A program made the translations under genes and the position numbers. A DNA stretch of 64,000 nt from Christiangramia fulva (lineage in GTDB: Bacteria > Bacteroidota > Bacteroidia > Flavobacteriales > Flavobacteriaceae): contig NZ_CP028136.1 in the NCBI RefSeq assembly GCF_003024155.1, positions 310,001-374,000 of the forward strand. Direction: 5' to 3'. This document shows, in pieces, positions 54,358 to 64,000 of the stretch (position 1 is its first letter; every line of letters begins with the position of its first letter). A model generated the notes under the pieces. It was not told where the DNA came from. It saw nothing but the letters and a program-made list of their open reading frames with translations, and searched no databases.

Positions 54358-54390
54358 AAAAAAGGTGCCTTTTCGGGCACCTTTTTCTTT
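54358..54390. terminator. Bidirectional terminator closing the dcw operon
   Basis: The stem AAAAGGTGCC/GGCACCTTTT (54360-54369 with 54376-54385) with a 6-base loop is flanked by A and T runs. It ends both the small membrane protein transcript (+) and the ftsZ transcript (-). Confidence 0.92.
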
Positions 54391-54404
54391 GGCTAGGTTG
54401 AAAT

Positions 54405-56390
54405 TTAATCTACATTATCATGAAGAAAAGAATTATTACGTCTGAAATGCAAATCATTATTGTCGTCCTGGTCGATACTTGTTCTTGACAATTTTCCTTC
54501 TCCCGGTTTAGAATTATCCAGCTCAATTCCCGCTCTTTTATAGGCCGGCTGCTTTTCGATCTCATCGATCTGGGCAGCACCGGTTCTGAATTTATAATTG
54601 AACTCCTTCATTTTGGCTTTTCTTTCGGCTGTTCGCTGTTTTACAACTTCTGAAGAAATAGGATTGTCGAAGGGATTATCCTCGTCGGTTTCTTTTCTGG
54701 GAGTTGGAGCGACGGTTTTCTTTTCAAAGGCAACGGTTTCATCAACTTCCTCTTCTTTCTTCTCAGGAGCTTTGGAATTTTGGAGCCTTTCTTCCACTTC
54801 CATATAATCATCAAGGCTATAACGCTTGATCCCATGAGCCGAACTTTCGGTAACCGGGATAATTTCCACGGCCTCATTTACCCTGATTTGCTTCACTTCC
54901 TCTTCCTTTTCATCTTCCTCTTTCAGCGTATGCTTTTTGATATTTTCAGCTTTTGGCTGTTCCGGCTTCTTCTCTTCTTCTTTTTTATTCATCGGAAGGT
55001 CGAAAGTGAACATAAACTGTTCTTCTTTTTCGGTCTTTACCTCTTCCGCATCCTCAACTTCCATGTTTTTCACCTCTTCGGTGGTATCATTGATGATGAA
55101 TTCTTCGGGATCTACTTCTTCGTAGATCACATCGAGTTTCCTTGCGAAATCAGGTGTTTTCAGAAGATCGTCTACTTTTTTTTGAATATTCCCGACCTCA
55201 TCGACTTCTTCCGCATTTTCGTCGAGTGTATGAACGATCTTTTCGTCTTTTGGAGGTTTAGCCTCCTCAGCAGGTTTTTCCGAAACCGGTTTACTGGTCG
55301 CTGTAATCACGCCGGTAGATTTATTACTAAGATCATGCTCAGCTTTTTGTTCGTCTTCAAGCGTATGAATGATCTTTTTAGTTTCGGTATTGGTGATCTC
55401 GTTTTGCTGTTCCACATTGAAACCAGTGGCAATGATGGTTACGGCGATGGCATCTTCAAGAGATTCATCTTCACCAACTCCCATGATAATATTGGCACTG
55501 TGCCCGGCCTCAGCCTGGATATGGTCGTTAATTTCACCAATTTCATCTATAGTGATCTCTTCATTACCGGAAACAATGAGCAGTAAAACATTTTTAGCTC
55601 CGGTAATTTTGTTGTCATTCAATAAAGGTGAATCCAGCGCTTTCATGATCGCATCGGTAGCCCTGCTGGCTCCCGAAGCCTGTGCCGAACCCATAATGGC
55701 AGTACCACTGTTGCTCAATACGGTCTTGGCATCGCGCAAGTCAATGTTCTGAGTATAGTGGTGAGTAATGACCTCTGCAATTCCTCTGGAGGCAGTTGCC
55801 AGAACTTCATCGGCTTTTGAGAATCCGGCTTTGAAACCAAGATTTCCGTAAACCTCGCGTAGTTTATTGTTGTTGATCACGATAAGCGAATCAACATGTC
55901 TCCTTAATTTTTCAACACCTATCTGGGCTTGTTCGTTTCGGTTTCTTCCTTCGAATTGAAACGGAATGGTCACAATTCCGACGGTAAGAATATCCAGTTC
56001 CTTGGCCTGTTTAGCGATAATAGGTGCGGCCCCGGTTCCGGTTCCACCGCCCATTCCCGCAGTGATAAATACCATTTTAGTGTTTTTATCAAGCATTTGC
56101 CTGATGTCTTCAAAACTTTCCAAAGCGGCTTTTTCACCGATTTCGGGATTCGCTCCGGCTCCCAAACCTTCAGTAAGAGTAACTCCTAACTGTATCTTAT
56201 TGGGAACAGAACTGTTTTCGAGTGCCTGCGCATCGGTATTACATACAACAAAATCAACTCCCTTAATGCCCAACTGGAACATGTGGTTGATGGCATTGCT
56301 TCCTCCTCCGCCTACACCAATTACCTTGATGACGTTCGATTGATTTTTTGGTAAATCGAATGAGATGTCTCCAAATTCTGTACTGCTCAT
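54405..56390 (-). CDS. ftsZ: Cell division protein FtsZ with very long C-terminal tail
   Basis: FtsZ polymerises with GTP into the division ring. The GTPase domain (about 1-330) is intact: 'VGGGGSNAINHM' near 26, tubulin signature 'GGGTGTGAAPIIAKQA' near 115, and the T7 synergy loop. From about 330 to 661 a highly acidic, Glu/Lys/Pro-rich, probably disordered linker runs to the conserved-looking end 'RRNNSFLHDNVD', likely the FtsA-binding peptide. The E. coli protein has 383 residues; the long tail is a flavobacterial trait. It is the last gene of the dcw operon, 119 bases after ftsA, so it may have an extra promoter. Confidence 0.97.
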   Translation of the reverse strand: MSSTEFGDISFDLPKNQSNVIKVIGVGGGGSNAINHMFQLGIKGVDFVVCNTDAQALENSSVPNKIQLGVTLTEGLGAGANPEIGEKAALESFEDIRQMLDKNTKMVFITAGMGGGTGTGAAPIIAKQAKELDILTVGIVTIPFQFEGRNRNEQAQIGVEKLRRHVDSLIVINNNKLREVYGNLGFKAGFSKADEVLATASRGIAEVITHHYTQNIDLRDAKTVLSNSGTAIMGSAQASGASRATDAIMKALDSPLLNDNKITGAKNVLLLIVSGNEEITIDEIGEINDHIQAEAGHSANIIMGVGEDESLEDAIAVTIIATGFNVEQQNEITNTETKKIIHTLEDEQKAEHDLSNKSTGVITATSKPVSEKPAEEAKPPKDEKIVHTLDENAEEVDEVGNIQKKVDDLLKTPDFARKLDVIYEEVDPEEFIINDTTEEVKNMEVEDAEEVKTEKEEQFMFTFDLPMNKKEEEKKPEQPKAENIKKHTLKEEDEKEEEVKQIRVNEAVEIIPVTESSAHGIKRYSLDDYMEVEERLQNSKAPEKKEEEVDETVAFEKKTVAPTPRKETDEDNPFDNPISSEVVKQRTAERKAKMKEFNYKFRTGAAQIDEIEKQPAYKRAGIELDNSKPGEGKLSRTSIDQDDNNDLHFRRNNSFLHDNVD

Positions 56391-56509
56391 AAACTCTGTT
56401 TTACTGGTTGTATCTTTTCACTCACTAAGTGAGCTTTAATTTCCCGGCATTCCCGCCAGAAATAATTGTCTTTTCTATTTAACTTCTACTCGTTAATTTA
56501 CCGAGTAGC

Positions 56510-57847
56510 TTACTCTGCATTGTCTAAAAAGTCTTTGAACTTTTCAGCCCACTTATCGAAAATGCTCTTACGAGCCACTTTTTTCGATTCATTCTCTTCC
56601 GGAATTTCTTCTTCAGAAGTCTCTACTGAGGAATCTTCTGCCATTTTATTATCAGAAAGAACTGCCTCTTCCTGAAATTTGCCTTTTCCTCTTTCCAGGC
56701 TATTCATCACCAATCCTACCGCGGTCGCATACACCGGACTCGTGGTTTCGGCATCGTTATTCCCGGCAAGGTGCTCATTAGGAAAACCAATTCTGGTATC
56801 CATCCCGGTGATATATTCGGCCAGTTGTTTCAAATGCTTCAGCTGCGCACCCCCACCGGTAAGCACAAGGCCTCCAATTAGTTTTTTCTTTTGTTCTTCA
56901 TGCCCGTAATTCTTGATTTCGAGATATACCTGCTCGATGATCTCCACAACCCGCGCATGAATAATTTTTGAAAGGTTTTTCAGGGTGATCTCTTTTGGTT
57001 CTCTTCCGCGAAGGCCGGGTATCGAAACGATCTCGTTGTCTTTATTTTCACCAGGCCATGCCGAGCCGAATTTGATCTTCAACAATTCCGCCTGTTTTTC
57101 AATAATTGAACAACCTTCCTTGATATCTTCAGTGATCACATTTCCGCCGAAAGGAATCACAGCGGTGTGACGAATAATTCCGTCTTTGAAAATGGCCAGA
57201 TCGGTAGTACCGCCACCAATATCTATCAGTGCCACCCCGGCTTCCTTTTCTTCCTGGCTTAAGACCGCATTCGCGGAAGCCAATGGTTCCAAAGTAACCG
57301 CAGAAAGCTCGAGTCCCGCGCTTTTCACACACCGACCGATATTCCTGATGGATGAAACCTGACCTACCACTACGTGGAAATTGGCTTCCAGCCTTCCACC
57401 GTACATCCCGATAGGTTCTTTGATCTCGGCCTGGCCGTCAACCTTAAATTCCTGCGGAAGCACATGAATGATCTCCTCTCCGGGAAGCATCACCAGTTTA
57501 TGCACCTGGTTACAAAGCGTTTCAATATCTTCGGCATCGATGACCTCTTCGGGATTCTGGCGCGTAATATAATCACTATGCTGAAGGCTTCTGATATGCT
57601 GCCCGGCAATTCCCACCACCACTTCACTGATCTTCATGCCGCTATCGGCCTCTGCTTCCTGTATTGCCTGCTGGATAGACTGGATAGTTTGGGTGATATT
57701 ATTCACCACTCCGCGGTGAACGCCCAGAGATTTCGACTTACCAATACCGATGATCTCTACTTTTCCATACTCATTCTTGCGGCCGATCATAGCCACAATC
57801 TTTGTTGTTCCAATATCTAGTCCTACTGCAATATCGTTCTGTTCCAT
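56510..57847 (-). CDS. ftsA: Cell division protein FtsA
   Basis: The 445-residue actin-like ATPase links FtsZ to the membrane. It shows 'AVGLDIGTTKIVAMIG' near residue 7, the 1C domain, 'GVALIDIGGGTTDLAIF' near 205 and 'GGLVLTGGGAQLKHLKQL' near 335. An acidic linker (about 385-425) leads to an amphipathic C-terminal helix 'KSIFDKWAEKFKDFLDNA', the expected membrane anchor. It is 3 bases after ftsQ. Confidence 0.97.
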   Translation of the reverse strand: MEQNDIAVGLDIGTTKIVAMIGRKNEYGKVEIIGIGKSKSLGVHRGVVNNITQTIQSIQQAIQEAEADSGMKISEVVVGIAGQHIRSLQHSDYITRQNPEEVIDAEDIETLCNQVHKLVMLPGEEIIHVLPQEFKVDGQAEIKEPIGMYGGRLEANFHVVVGQVSSIRNIGRCVKSAGLELSAVTLEPLASANAVLSQEEKEAGVALIDIGGGTTDLAIFKDGIIRHTAVIPFGGNVITEDIKEGCSIIEKQAELLKIKFGSAWPGENKDNEIVSIPGLRGREPKEITLKNLSKIIHARVVEIIEQVYLEIKNYGHEEQKKKLIGGLVLTGGGAQLKHLKQLAEYITGMDTRIGFPNEHLAGNNDAETTSPVYATAVGLVMNSLERGKGKFQEEAVLSDNKMAEDSSVETSEEEIPEENESKKVARKSIFDKWAEKFKDFLDNAE

Positions 57848-57850
57848 AAA

Positions 57851-58567
57851 CTATTTTTTAGTGCATACAACCTGATCGCCAAATTGTAGGTTCACTTTTT
57901 TGTAGGTATCTAATTTTTTGTCTTTCTGCGCTTTCTTATAAAAAGCCTTGAAATTGTTGAATTTCAAAGCTACATTCGAGGTATCCCCGAAGTATAATTT
58001 AAAATCACGATCACGAACCGACATTTCCAGTTTGGCATTGTCAAGCCGGTGAATAGAGGTAATATGTTCTCGTAAAAACAAATCGTTTTTGATAAAATTG
58101 GCCACAGAATAAGCTTCCGGGGCGGTCTTTTCATTAAAACCAAGCATCAAGGGTACCCTGGCGGAATAATTTTGGGAAAGAGGCATCACTTTTCCATTTC
58201 TGTCAAGATAAAATGAAGTATTTCCCATAACTCTTCCTATTGGTTTTCTCTGACTTACAATTGCTTCAAGTTTTCCGTCTAAAGTGACAAAAACTTCAGC
58301 ATTTTCAATCATTTCGTGACTGTTCAGGAGGGATTCCACCCTATTCAAATCTAAAATTTCTTTATCTACGCTCGAGCCGGCGCTTTCATTTTGTATTAAC
58401 AATTTATTAACCACTTCCTCAGTAACATAGAGATTTTCTCCCCCGGTAAAACTCACTTCTACATCACTGATCTTACGGGCCTTATGCCGGTATTCGGCAA
58501 ATCCGAATAAAAAGCACACTAGAACAATTAGCGCCAGGGCTTTTATGTATCCCATTCCAGCTCTCAT
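57851..58567 (-). CDS. ftsQ: Cell division protein FtsQ
   Basis: The 238-residue protein has one N-terminal membrane helix (about 7-24, 'LALIVLVCFLFGFAEYR') and a periplasmic part with a POTRA-like domain ('VEVSFTGGENLYVTEEVVNKLL', split at the Gly) and beta domain. Sequence alone is weak, as for all FtsQ, but its place between murC and ftsA is decisive. It overlaps murC by 4 bases. It recruits FtsB/FtsL and later divisome proteins. Confidence 0.92.
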   Translation of the reverse strand: MRAGMGYIKALALIVLVCFLFGFAEYRHKARKISDVEVSFTGGENLYVTEEVVNKLLIQNESAGSSVDKEILDLNRVESLLNSHEMIENAEVFVTLDGKLEAIVSQRKPIGRVMGNTSFYLDRNGKVMPLSQNYSARVPLMLGFNEKTAPEAYSVANFIKNDLFLREHITSIHRLDNAKLEMSVRDRDFKLYFGDTSNVALKFNNFKAFYKKAQKDKKLDTYKKVNLQFGDQVVCTKK

Positions 58568-59916
58568 TTTTGTAATACTTTTTGTACGTTTTTCACTTCC
58601 TCGCTAATATCTCCAGCTCCCATCATTACGACCACTTTAGCCGTTGAATTCTTCACCTTTTCAGGCAGATCTTTTTTGGCTACAAGAGCCTTATTTTTAT
58701 TTGAAATTTGATCCAGCAACCAGGCTGAAGATATGCCTTCAATGGGCAATTCTCTGGCGGGGTAAATATCCAGGAGAATCACCTCATCAAACTTTGAAAG
58801 CTGAGTGGCAAAATCTTCAGCGAAGTCACGGGTGCGGCTAAACAGGTGGGGCTGAAAAACCGCTAAAACCTTGTTGCTGGGGTACATTTCACGAACGGCC
58901 TGGTGAACCGCGGCGATCTCGACAGGATGATGCGCGTAATCGTCGATCAAAACCAGGTCATCGGTTTTTATTTTATAACTAAATCTACGTTTAACACCTT
59001 TGAAACTATATAAAGCCCTGGCCAGTTCGCTGGTTGGGGAGCCATACTCAATAGCCATGGCCAGGGCTGTTATAGCATTTTGCAAATTATGGTTGCCGGG
59101 TAGATTAAATTTTAAATTCTTTATTTCTTCGGAAGGAGTCTTCAGGTCAAATACATAAGCTCCTTCTTCAATTCTGATATTTTTAGCTGAATAATCGCTG
59201 TTATCATTTATTCCGATGCGTAATCCCTCCAGGGGAAGTCCGTTGCGAATAAACAACTTGCCATCTTTCGGAACTTTTCCAGCAAATTCACGAAAAGATT
59301 TTTCCAGCTCTTTCTTCTCTCCGTAAATATCCAGATGATCGGCATCCATCGAGGTGATGGCGGCAAAATTTGGAGAAAGATTCAGGAAGGAGCGGTCGAA
59401 TTCATCAGCCTCGGCAACGATCACCTCCTCGCCCTGCATGATCAAATTAGACTGAATATCCTCGCTGATGCCACCGAGAAAAGCGGTCACTTTCGCTCCG
59501 GTTTCTTTTAGAAGATGAGCCAGAATCGCGGTAGTGGTAGTTTTTCCGTGAGTTCCAGCAACGGCCATAGTGAATTTGTTCAGGCTGATCACTCCAAGAA
59601 GTTGTGCCCGTTTGATAAATTCAAAGCCTTTTTCTTTTAAGAATTTTGTTTGCTGATGATCCTTCGGGATTGCAGGTGTATAAACCACCAAAGTGCTTTC
59701 CTGATTATTCAGTATTTCTGAAGGAATCTCATCTTCAGAATCTTTATAATTGACCTTAATCCCTTCTGAAACCAAAGTATTTGTTAGATCTGAAGGCGTA
59801 CGATCATAACCGGCCACATAGCCACCTTTCGCCTTAAAATACCTGGCGAGCGCGCTCATTCCAATCCCACCGATCCCGATGAAATAAAAATGTGCTATGT
59901 GATCTAAATCTTTCAA
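58564..59916 (-). CDS. murC: UDP-N-acetylmuramate--L-alanine ligase
   Basis: MurC adds L-Ala to UDP-MurNAc in the cytoplasm. The 450-residue protein has the N-terminal 'FIGIGGIGMSALARYFKAKG' (UDP-binding), the ATP loop 'VAGTHGKTTTTAILAHLL' near 116, 'EADEFDRSFLNLSP' near 170, and the linker 'NLPGNHNLQNAITALAMA' near 270. 'DDYAHHPVEI' near 330 marks the C-domain. It starts 9 bases after murG and overlaps ftsQ by 4. Confidence 0.97.
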   Translation of the reverse strand: MKDLDHIAHFYFIGIGGIGMSALARYFKAKGGYVAGYDRTPSDLTNTLVSEGIKVNYKDSEDEIPSEILNNQESTLVVYTPAIPKDHQQTKFLKEKGFEFIKRAQLLGVISLNKFTMAVAGTHGKTTTTAILAHLLKETGAKVTAFLGGISEDIQSNLIMQGEEVIVAEADEFDRSFLNLSPNFAAITSMDADHLDIYGEKKELEKSFREFAGKVPKDGKLFIRNGLPLEGLRIGINDNSDYSAKNIRIEEGAYVFDLKTPSEEIKNLKFNLPGNHNLQNAITALAMAIEYGSPTSELARALYSFKGVKRRFSYKIKTDDLVLIDDYAHHPVEIAAVHQAVREMYPSNKVLAVFQPHLFSRTRDFAEDFATQLSKFDEVILLDIYPARELPIEGISSAWLLDQISNKNKALVAKKDLPEKVKNSTAKVVVMMGAGDISEEVKNVQKVLQK

Positions 59917-59925
59917 ATCTTACTA

Positions 59926-61035
59926 TTACTTATTCTTATTTTTATTGTTTACTAGTTTTTCAACTTCGTCTACAATATTTGAAGTCGCATGAGGCAAAGC
60001 CAGTTCTTTGATATTTTCTGAATACCGTCTCATGGTTTTTTCGTCTTTCAGTAAATTGAAAAAACAAGGTTCAAAGCGTTCGTTCAATTCTTCTTCGGTG
60101 ATCATTAACGCGGCATTTTTCTCCATGACGGCCATCGCATTCTTCGCCTGGTGATTTTCAGCCACATTGGGCGAAGGAATAAAAAGTACCGGTTTTCCAA
60201 CGATACATAATTCTGAAACACTACCTGCGCCGGCACGTGAAATGATCACGTCGGCGGCGGCATATGCCAGGTCCATCCGGTTAATGAATTCCATTACCCG
60301 AATATTACCTGAATCGTATTTTTTATACTCCTCGTAATAAAGCTTTCCCGATTGCCAGATAAGCTGCACATCTTCCTGTTTGAACCTGTTCAGATAAGTT
60401 TCAATAAGTTTATTGATCCTTCTGGCACCCAGGCTTCCGCCTATTACAAGTACCGTTTTTTTATCTTTTGAAAGCTGGAAATTCTCCAAAGCCTCCTCCC
60501 TTAACTGATTCACTTCCAAAAGATCCTGCCTGACAGGATTTCCGGTAATGACGGTTCTCTCTTTCGGGAAATATGCTTTCACATTTTCATAGGCTGCACA
60601 GATCTTATCGGCATATTTCGCAAGGATTTTATTGGTAATACCGGGATACGAATTTTGCTCCTGGATGAGCGTGGGTATTCCTTTCGAAATAGCAACGCGC
60701 AAAACCGGGCCGCTGGCAAATCCGCCGGTACCGATCACAATATCCGGTTTGAACTTCTTGATGATTTTTCGTGATTTCGCCAGGCTGCTCATAAGTTTAA
60801 AAGGAAAAATAAAATTTTTGAAATTCAGACTACGCTGAATTCCGCTGATCCACAAACCTTCAATTTCATATCCGGCCTGGGGAACTTTTTCCATTTCCAT
60901 ACGATCTTTTGCGCCAACGAACAGAAACTTCGCGCCAGGATGTCTCCGTTTGATCTCATCGGCAATGGCGATGGCAGGATAAATATGTCCCCCCGTTCCA
61001 CCTCCAGATAATATGACGCGTAAATTTTCTTTCAT
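59926..61035 (-). CDS. murG: UDP-GlcNAc:lipid I N-acetylglucosaminyltransferase
   Basis: MurG makes lipid II at the inner face of the membrane. The 369-residue protein has the signature '[20 protein letters not shown]' near residue 9, '[20 protein letters not shown]' near 100, '[11 protein letters not shown]' near 120, and the donor-site '[20 protein letters not shown]' near 265. It overlaps ftsW by 4 bases and is 9 bases before murC. Confidence 0.97.
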   Translation of the reverse strand: MKENLRVILSGGGTGGHIYPAIAIADEIKRRHPGAKFLFVGAKDRMEMEKVPQAGYEIEGLWISGIQRSLNFKNFIFPFKLMSSLAKSRKIIKKFKPDIVIGTGGFASGPVLRVAISKGIPTLIQEQNSYPGITNKILAKYADKICAAYENVKAYFPKERTVITGNPVRQDLLEVNQLREEALENFQLSKDKKTVLVIGGSLGARRINKLIETYLNRFKQEDVQLIWQSGKLYYEEYKKYDSGNIRVMEFINRMDLAYAAADVIISRAGAGSVSELCIVGKPVLFIPSPNVAENHQAKNAMAVMEKNAALMITEEELNERFEPCFFNLLKDEKTMRRYSENIKELALPHATSNIVDEVEKLVNNKNKNK

Positions 61036-62240
61036 ATGGCTTCACTTAAAATATCAAGGGGATTTTCCTCTTCGCCTTCAATTATATTATTTTCTGATTC
61101 CTTTATTTCTTCTCTTTTCGCGCTCACACTAAGGATGATTCCCAGGGAAACACAAGTCATCCAGATCGAGGTCCCACCGCTACTTACCAATGGCAGGGTT
61201 TGTCCTGTAACCGGAAATAATTCCACAGCCACACCCATATTGATCAGGGCCTGAAAAACAATGGGCAATCCAACCCCCATTACCACCAGTTTTCCAAAAA
61301 TCGTATTAGCCTTGGTAGCTACAATAACTATTCGGAATAGCAGGAACAAATAGGCCAGCATTACGCCAAAAGCACCGATTAATCCCATTTCTTCCACGAT
61401 GATCGCGAAAATAAAATCGGATGAGGACTGCGGTAAAAAATTTCTCTGAACGCTTTTTCCAATTCCCACTCCCGTAATTCCGCCCTCAGCAATAGCGATT
61501 TTGGCCTTTTCAACCTGGTACTGCTCCTGTTCCTCATCGCCATCAAAAAAAGTTTCGATTCGACTGGTCCAGGTATCAACCCTGCTGGGCATCATACCGG
61601 GAAATGCCTTTGCTGTAAGAACGAATAAAGCCAGCATAACTACCCCAACCCCTACTATTCCTAAAAGATACTTTATAGGATAACCGCCTAAGAACATCAG
61701 AATGAGCGTCATAGAAAAAACGATCGCCGTAGTGGAAAAATTGGCCGGCAAAATTAGTGCTAAAATGGCAAAAACGGGCAGCCAAAGCGGTAAAATTGTT
61801 TCTTTAAAAGTGACGGTTTTTTCGGTGATCTTCGATAAGTACCTGGCTACGTAAACCATAAGCACCACGGCTGCTAAGGTAGAAGACTGAAAAGAAACAT
61901 TTAAAACAGGAATTCGTATCCAGCGACTGGCGTAAGCACCATCAATGGTTGTACCCTGAATCATAGTGAAAACAAGAAGCACAACCACCACCGGAAGCAG
62001 TAAAATAGATATTCCGCGAAAATAATGATAAGGCACTTTATGCACTGCAAACAATAAGCAGAAGCCAAGCAGCAAATGAAAGAAATGAACCACCAGAAAT
62101 CCGAAGGTGCTACCGTCGCCATGAAGGTAGGCAAGATTGCTACTCGCACTGTAAACCGGCAAAAATGAGAATATCGCCAACAGGCCGGCCAGTGCCCAGA
62201 TCACTTTATCTCCTTTCAGATTTGAGAAAATATTGTTCAT
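61032..62240 (-). CDS. ftsW: Septal peptidoglycan polymerase FtsW
   Basis: The 402-residue SEDS-family protein has about ten membrane helices. FtsW polymerises lipid II at the division site with its partner PBP. Conserved SEDS features are '[15 protein letters not shown]' near 100, the '[20 protein letters not shown]' loop near 277, and '[20 protein letters not shown]' near 355. It begins 56 bases after murD, the largest gap in the operon apart from that before ftsZ. Confidence 0.96.
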   Translation of the reverse strand: MNNIFSNLKGDKVIWALAGLLAIFSFLPVYSASSNLAYLHGDGSTFGFLVVHFFHLLLGFCLLFAVHKVPYHYFRGISILLLPVVVVLLVFTMIQGTTIDGAYASRWIRIPVLNVSFQSSTLAAVVLMVYVARYLSKITEKTVTFKETILPLWLPVFAILALILPANFSTTAIVFSMTLILMFLGGYPIKYLLGIVGVGVVMLALFVLTAKAFPGMMPSRVDTWTSRIETFFDGDEEQEQYQVEKAKIAIAEGGITGVGIGKSVQRNFLPQSSSDFIFAIIVEEMGLIGAFGVMLAYLFLLFRIVIVATKANTIFGKLVVMGVGLPIVFQALINMGVAVELFPVTGQTLPLVSSGGTSIWMTCVSLGIILSVSAKREEIKESENNIIEGEEENPLDILSEAI

Positions 62241-62296
62241 TTTGTATTATCCTACCTGCAAGGTTTTTAAAACCTTCCAGGTCCTGAATTAATCAT

Positions 62297-63634
62297 TTAT
62301 AAATTCCTTACCGCTTCTTTAAATTGTCTTCCGCGGTCTTCATAATTTTCAAAGAGATCAAAACTTGCACAGGCCGGGGAAAGCAAAACCGTATCTCCTT
62401 TATCGGCCAGGCGATATGCTATTTGCACAGCATCTTTCATCGAGGCAGTTTCAACCATATTATCCACAATATTCCCAAAGGCGTTGACGATCTTATCGTT
62501 GTCGAGCCCAAGGCAAATAATGGCTTTTACCTTTTCGTTTACCAGTGGAAGCAATTCATTGTAAACATTTCCCTTATCAACACCGCCAACGATCCAGACC
62601 GTGTCGGTTTCCATACTTTCAAGAGCATAGTAGGTTGCATTGACATTTGTTGCTTTGGAATCGTTGATATAAAGCACATTATTGATCTTAAGAACTTTCT
62701 CAAGCCTGTGCTCTACACCCTGGAAGTTCGCCATACTCTCTCGAATCGTCTGTTTTCTGATTCGTAGCAGCTGGGCTACAGTAGCAGCCGCCATGGCATT
62801 CTTGGTGTTGTGTTTACCCTCTAAGGCAAGGTCTTTTGTTGGCATGGTAAATTTGGTGTTATTAATTTTTACAACAATATTTTCGTTTTCTATATAGGCG
62901 CCATTTTCCAGTTTTTTTTCAAGCGAAAATGGCAGTTTTTGAGCTTTGATCGGGGTTTGTTTCAACTTCTTTGCTATAATTTCGTCATCGGCATCGTATA
63001 TGAAATAATCTTCTTCGGTTTGATTTTCAGTGATCCTGAATTTGGAAGCAACATAATTTTCAAGTTTATATTCATATCGATCCAGGTGATCAGGTGTGAT
63101 ATTAGTCAGAATTGCAATCTCAGGTTTGAACTTTTCAATACCATCAAGCTGAAAACTACTTAATTCCAGCACATACCAGTCTGTTGATCCTTCGGCCACC
63201 ATTTTGGCAAAACTATTCCCAACATTTCCTCCCATTTCTGAATTGATCCCACCTTCTTTCAGCACATGTTGAATGAGGTTGGTCACGGTGGTTTTACCGT
63301 TGCTACCGGTAATTCCAATAATCGGAGTTTTAGTAAACCACGAAGCAAATTCAATTTCTGATACTACAGGAATCTGCTTTTCCTTCAGTTTTACAACCAG
63401 TGGCGCCTTGTCGGGAATTCCCGGACTTTTCATTACCACATCAGCCTGAAAAATCTTCTCTTCAGTATGTTGCTCTTCTTCCCAATCGATCTCAATATTT
63501 TTAAGAACTTCTTTATATTTTGGTTTGATCTTTCCTTTATCTGAAAGGAAAACCTCATATCCTTTTTTTAATGCCAGGATGGCTGTTCCAATCCCGCTTT
63601 CGCCACCGCCCAGTATCGCTATCTTCTTCACCAT
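62297..63634 (-). CDS. murD: UDP-N-acetylmuramoylalanine--D-glutamate ligase
   Basis: MurD adds D-Glu to UDP-MurNAc-L-Ala. The 445-residue protein has 'AILGGGESGIGTAILALKKG' near 6, the ATP loop 'IIGITGSNGKTTVTNLIQHV' near 102, 'PDHLDRYEYKLENYVASK' near 180 and 'VLYINDSKATNVNATYYAL' near 315 (C-domain). It starts 4 bases after mraY. Confidence 0.97.
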   Translation of the reverse strand: MVKKIAILGGGESGIGTAILALKKGYEVFLSDKGKIKPKYKEVLKNIEIDWEEEQHTEEKIFQADVVMKSPGIPDKAPLVVKLKEKQIPVVSEIEFASWFTKTPIIGITGSNGKTTVTNLIQHVLKEGGINSEMGGNVGNSFAKMVAEGSTDWYVLELSSFQLDGIEKFKPEIAILTNITPDHLDRYEYKLENYVASKFRITENQTEEDYFIYDADDEIIAKKLKQTPIKAQKLPFSLEKKLENGAYIENENIVVKINNTKFTMPTKDLALEGKHNTKNAMAAATVAQLLRIRKQTIRESMANFQGVEHRLEKVLKINNVLYINDSKATNVNATYYALESMETDTVWIVGGVDKGNVYNELLPLVNEKVKAIICLGLDNDKIVNAFGNIVDNMVETASMKDAVQIAYRLADKGDTVLLSPACASFDLFENYEDRGRQFKEAVRNL

Positions 63635-63638
63635 CCTT

Positions 63639-64000
63639 TTACCTAATTTTCAGCGTCACTATGGTAAGAATTGCCAGGAAAATCCCGATAATCCAGAATC
63701 TCACTACGATCTTGCTTTCATGTTTTCCCAATTTCTGATAATGATGATGAAGCGGCGACATCAGGAAAATTCGCCTTCCTTCTCCATATTTTCGCCTGGT
63801 ATATTTAAACCACGAAACCTGCATGACCACTGAAAGATTTTCCACCAAAAAAATTCCGCATAAAAGAGGGATCAGTAATTCTTTTCTTGTCGCGATGGCC
63901 AGTACCGCGATTATACCGCCAATGGTAAGACTTCCCGTGTCACCCATAAAAACCTGCGCCGGATAGGTATTATACCAGAGAAAACCGACCAGTGCACCGG
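63639..64000 (-). CDS. mraY: Phospho-MurNAc-pentapeptide transferase, partial (cut by window end)
   Basis: Only the C-terminal ~120 residues are in the window; the gene runs past position 64000. The reading frame is open to the edge. MraY attaches phospho-MurNAc-pentapeptide to undecaprenyl phosphate, giving lipid I. Visible motifs are '[18 protein letters not shown]' (the Asp-rich catalytic and substrate loop) and '[20 protein letters not shown]' (HHH motif), then a final membrane helix '[19 protein letters not shown]'. It is the first gene of the dcw run seen here. Confidence 0.97.
   Translation of the reverse strand, partial: GALVGFLWYNTYPAQVFMGDTGSLTIGGIIAVLAIATRKELLIPLLCGIFLVENLSVVMQVSWFKYTRRKYGEGRRIFLMSPLHHHYQKLGKHESKIVVRFWIIGIFLAILTIVTLKIR

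Noticed and set aside
54780..55586. A 268-codon open frame antisense to ftsZ
   Set aside because: It is rich in Phe and Leu only because it mirrors the acidic Glu/Lys-rich FtsZ tail. It has no domain, and ftsZ is certain.

Overview
The window is a 64 kb piece of a chromosome from the Bacteroidota, almost certainly family Flavobacteriaceae, and by gene content near Gramella/Christiangramia, Salegentibacter or Zunongwangia (the genus is a guess from memory of protein style). Signs seen directly are AT-rich DNA, Bacteroidota-type -7 boxes (TAnnTTTG), almost no Shine-Dalgarno sequences, many lipoproteins, a fused SecDF, a type IX secretion (T9SS) type B C-terminal domain, a very long FtsZ tail and a FadL-like porin. 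It is mostly conserved housekeeping DNA. I see no transposase, integrase, phage gene, CRISPR array, toxin-antitoxin pair or restriction system, and no stretch over about 300 bases lacks a gene.

Layout. 1-7 kb: fasciclin lipoprotein, a tiny Cys-rich membrane protein, a glycosyltransferase overlapping an ECF sigma factor, lipoyl synthase plus GAPDH, and an orphan TPR hybrid histidine kinase. 7-11.4 kb: lpxK, a Nif3-like gene coupled to a coiled-coil 'zinc ribbon' protein that has lost its cysteines, an unknown lipoprotein and a lipoprotein MsrA. 11.4-17.5 kb: kynurenine monooxygenase and kynureninase on the minus strand flank a plus-strand block of an old yellow enzyme, a flavin reductase and small proteins. 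17.5-24.7 kb: O-methyltransferase, PAP2 phosphatase, TatA, an M1 peptidase group, peptidase E and glutaminase. 24.7-26.8 kb is a translation block (rpsT, two identical tRNA-Glu genes with their own promoters, proS). 26.9-31.4 kb holds envelope proteins (Tyr/Gly plus Ser/Arg low-complexity lipoprotein, FadL-like porin, T9SS cargo). 31.5-35.4 kb is the run folE-cysS-yidD-lgt-DUF192. 35.4-45.3 kb has secDF, mdh, a DUF6588 protein, gyrB, asnB and a DUF2911 protein.

45.3-51.8 kb, after queE, is a cluster of five exported peptidoglycan- or peptide-hydrolase-like genes: an M14 carboxypeptidase, an amidase, a PBP4-type D,D-carboxypeptidase, an S66 LD-carboxypeptidase with a signal sequence, and a penicillin-binding-like serine hydrolase. 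52-54.3 kb: a HerA-like ATPase and two small envelope proteins. 54.4-64 kb is the division and cell wall (dcw) operon read on the minus strand: mraY (cut by the window end)-murD-ftsW-murG-murC-ftsQ-ftsA-ftsZ, tightly packed and closed by a strong bidirectional terminator.

I did not find a clear-cut undescribed system. The observations most worth a second look are the complete cysteine loss in the zinc-ribbon protein, the exported murein-hydrolase cluster with a shared palindrome in its divergent promoter region, a rho-independent terminator lying inside the coding sequence of the opposite gene, a terminator hairpin that ends three bases before a start codon, and two genes whose start codon sits exactly where transcription should begin.
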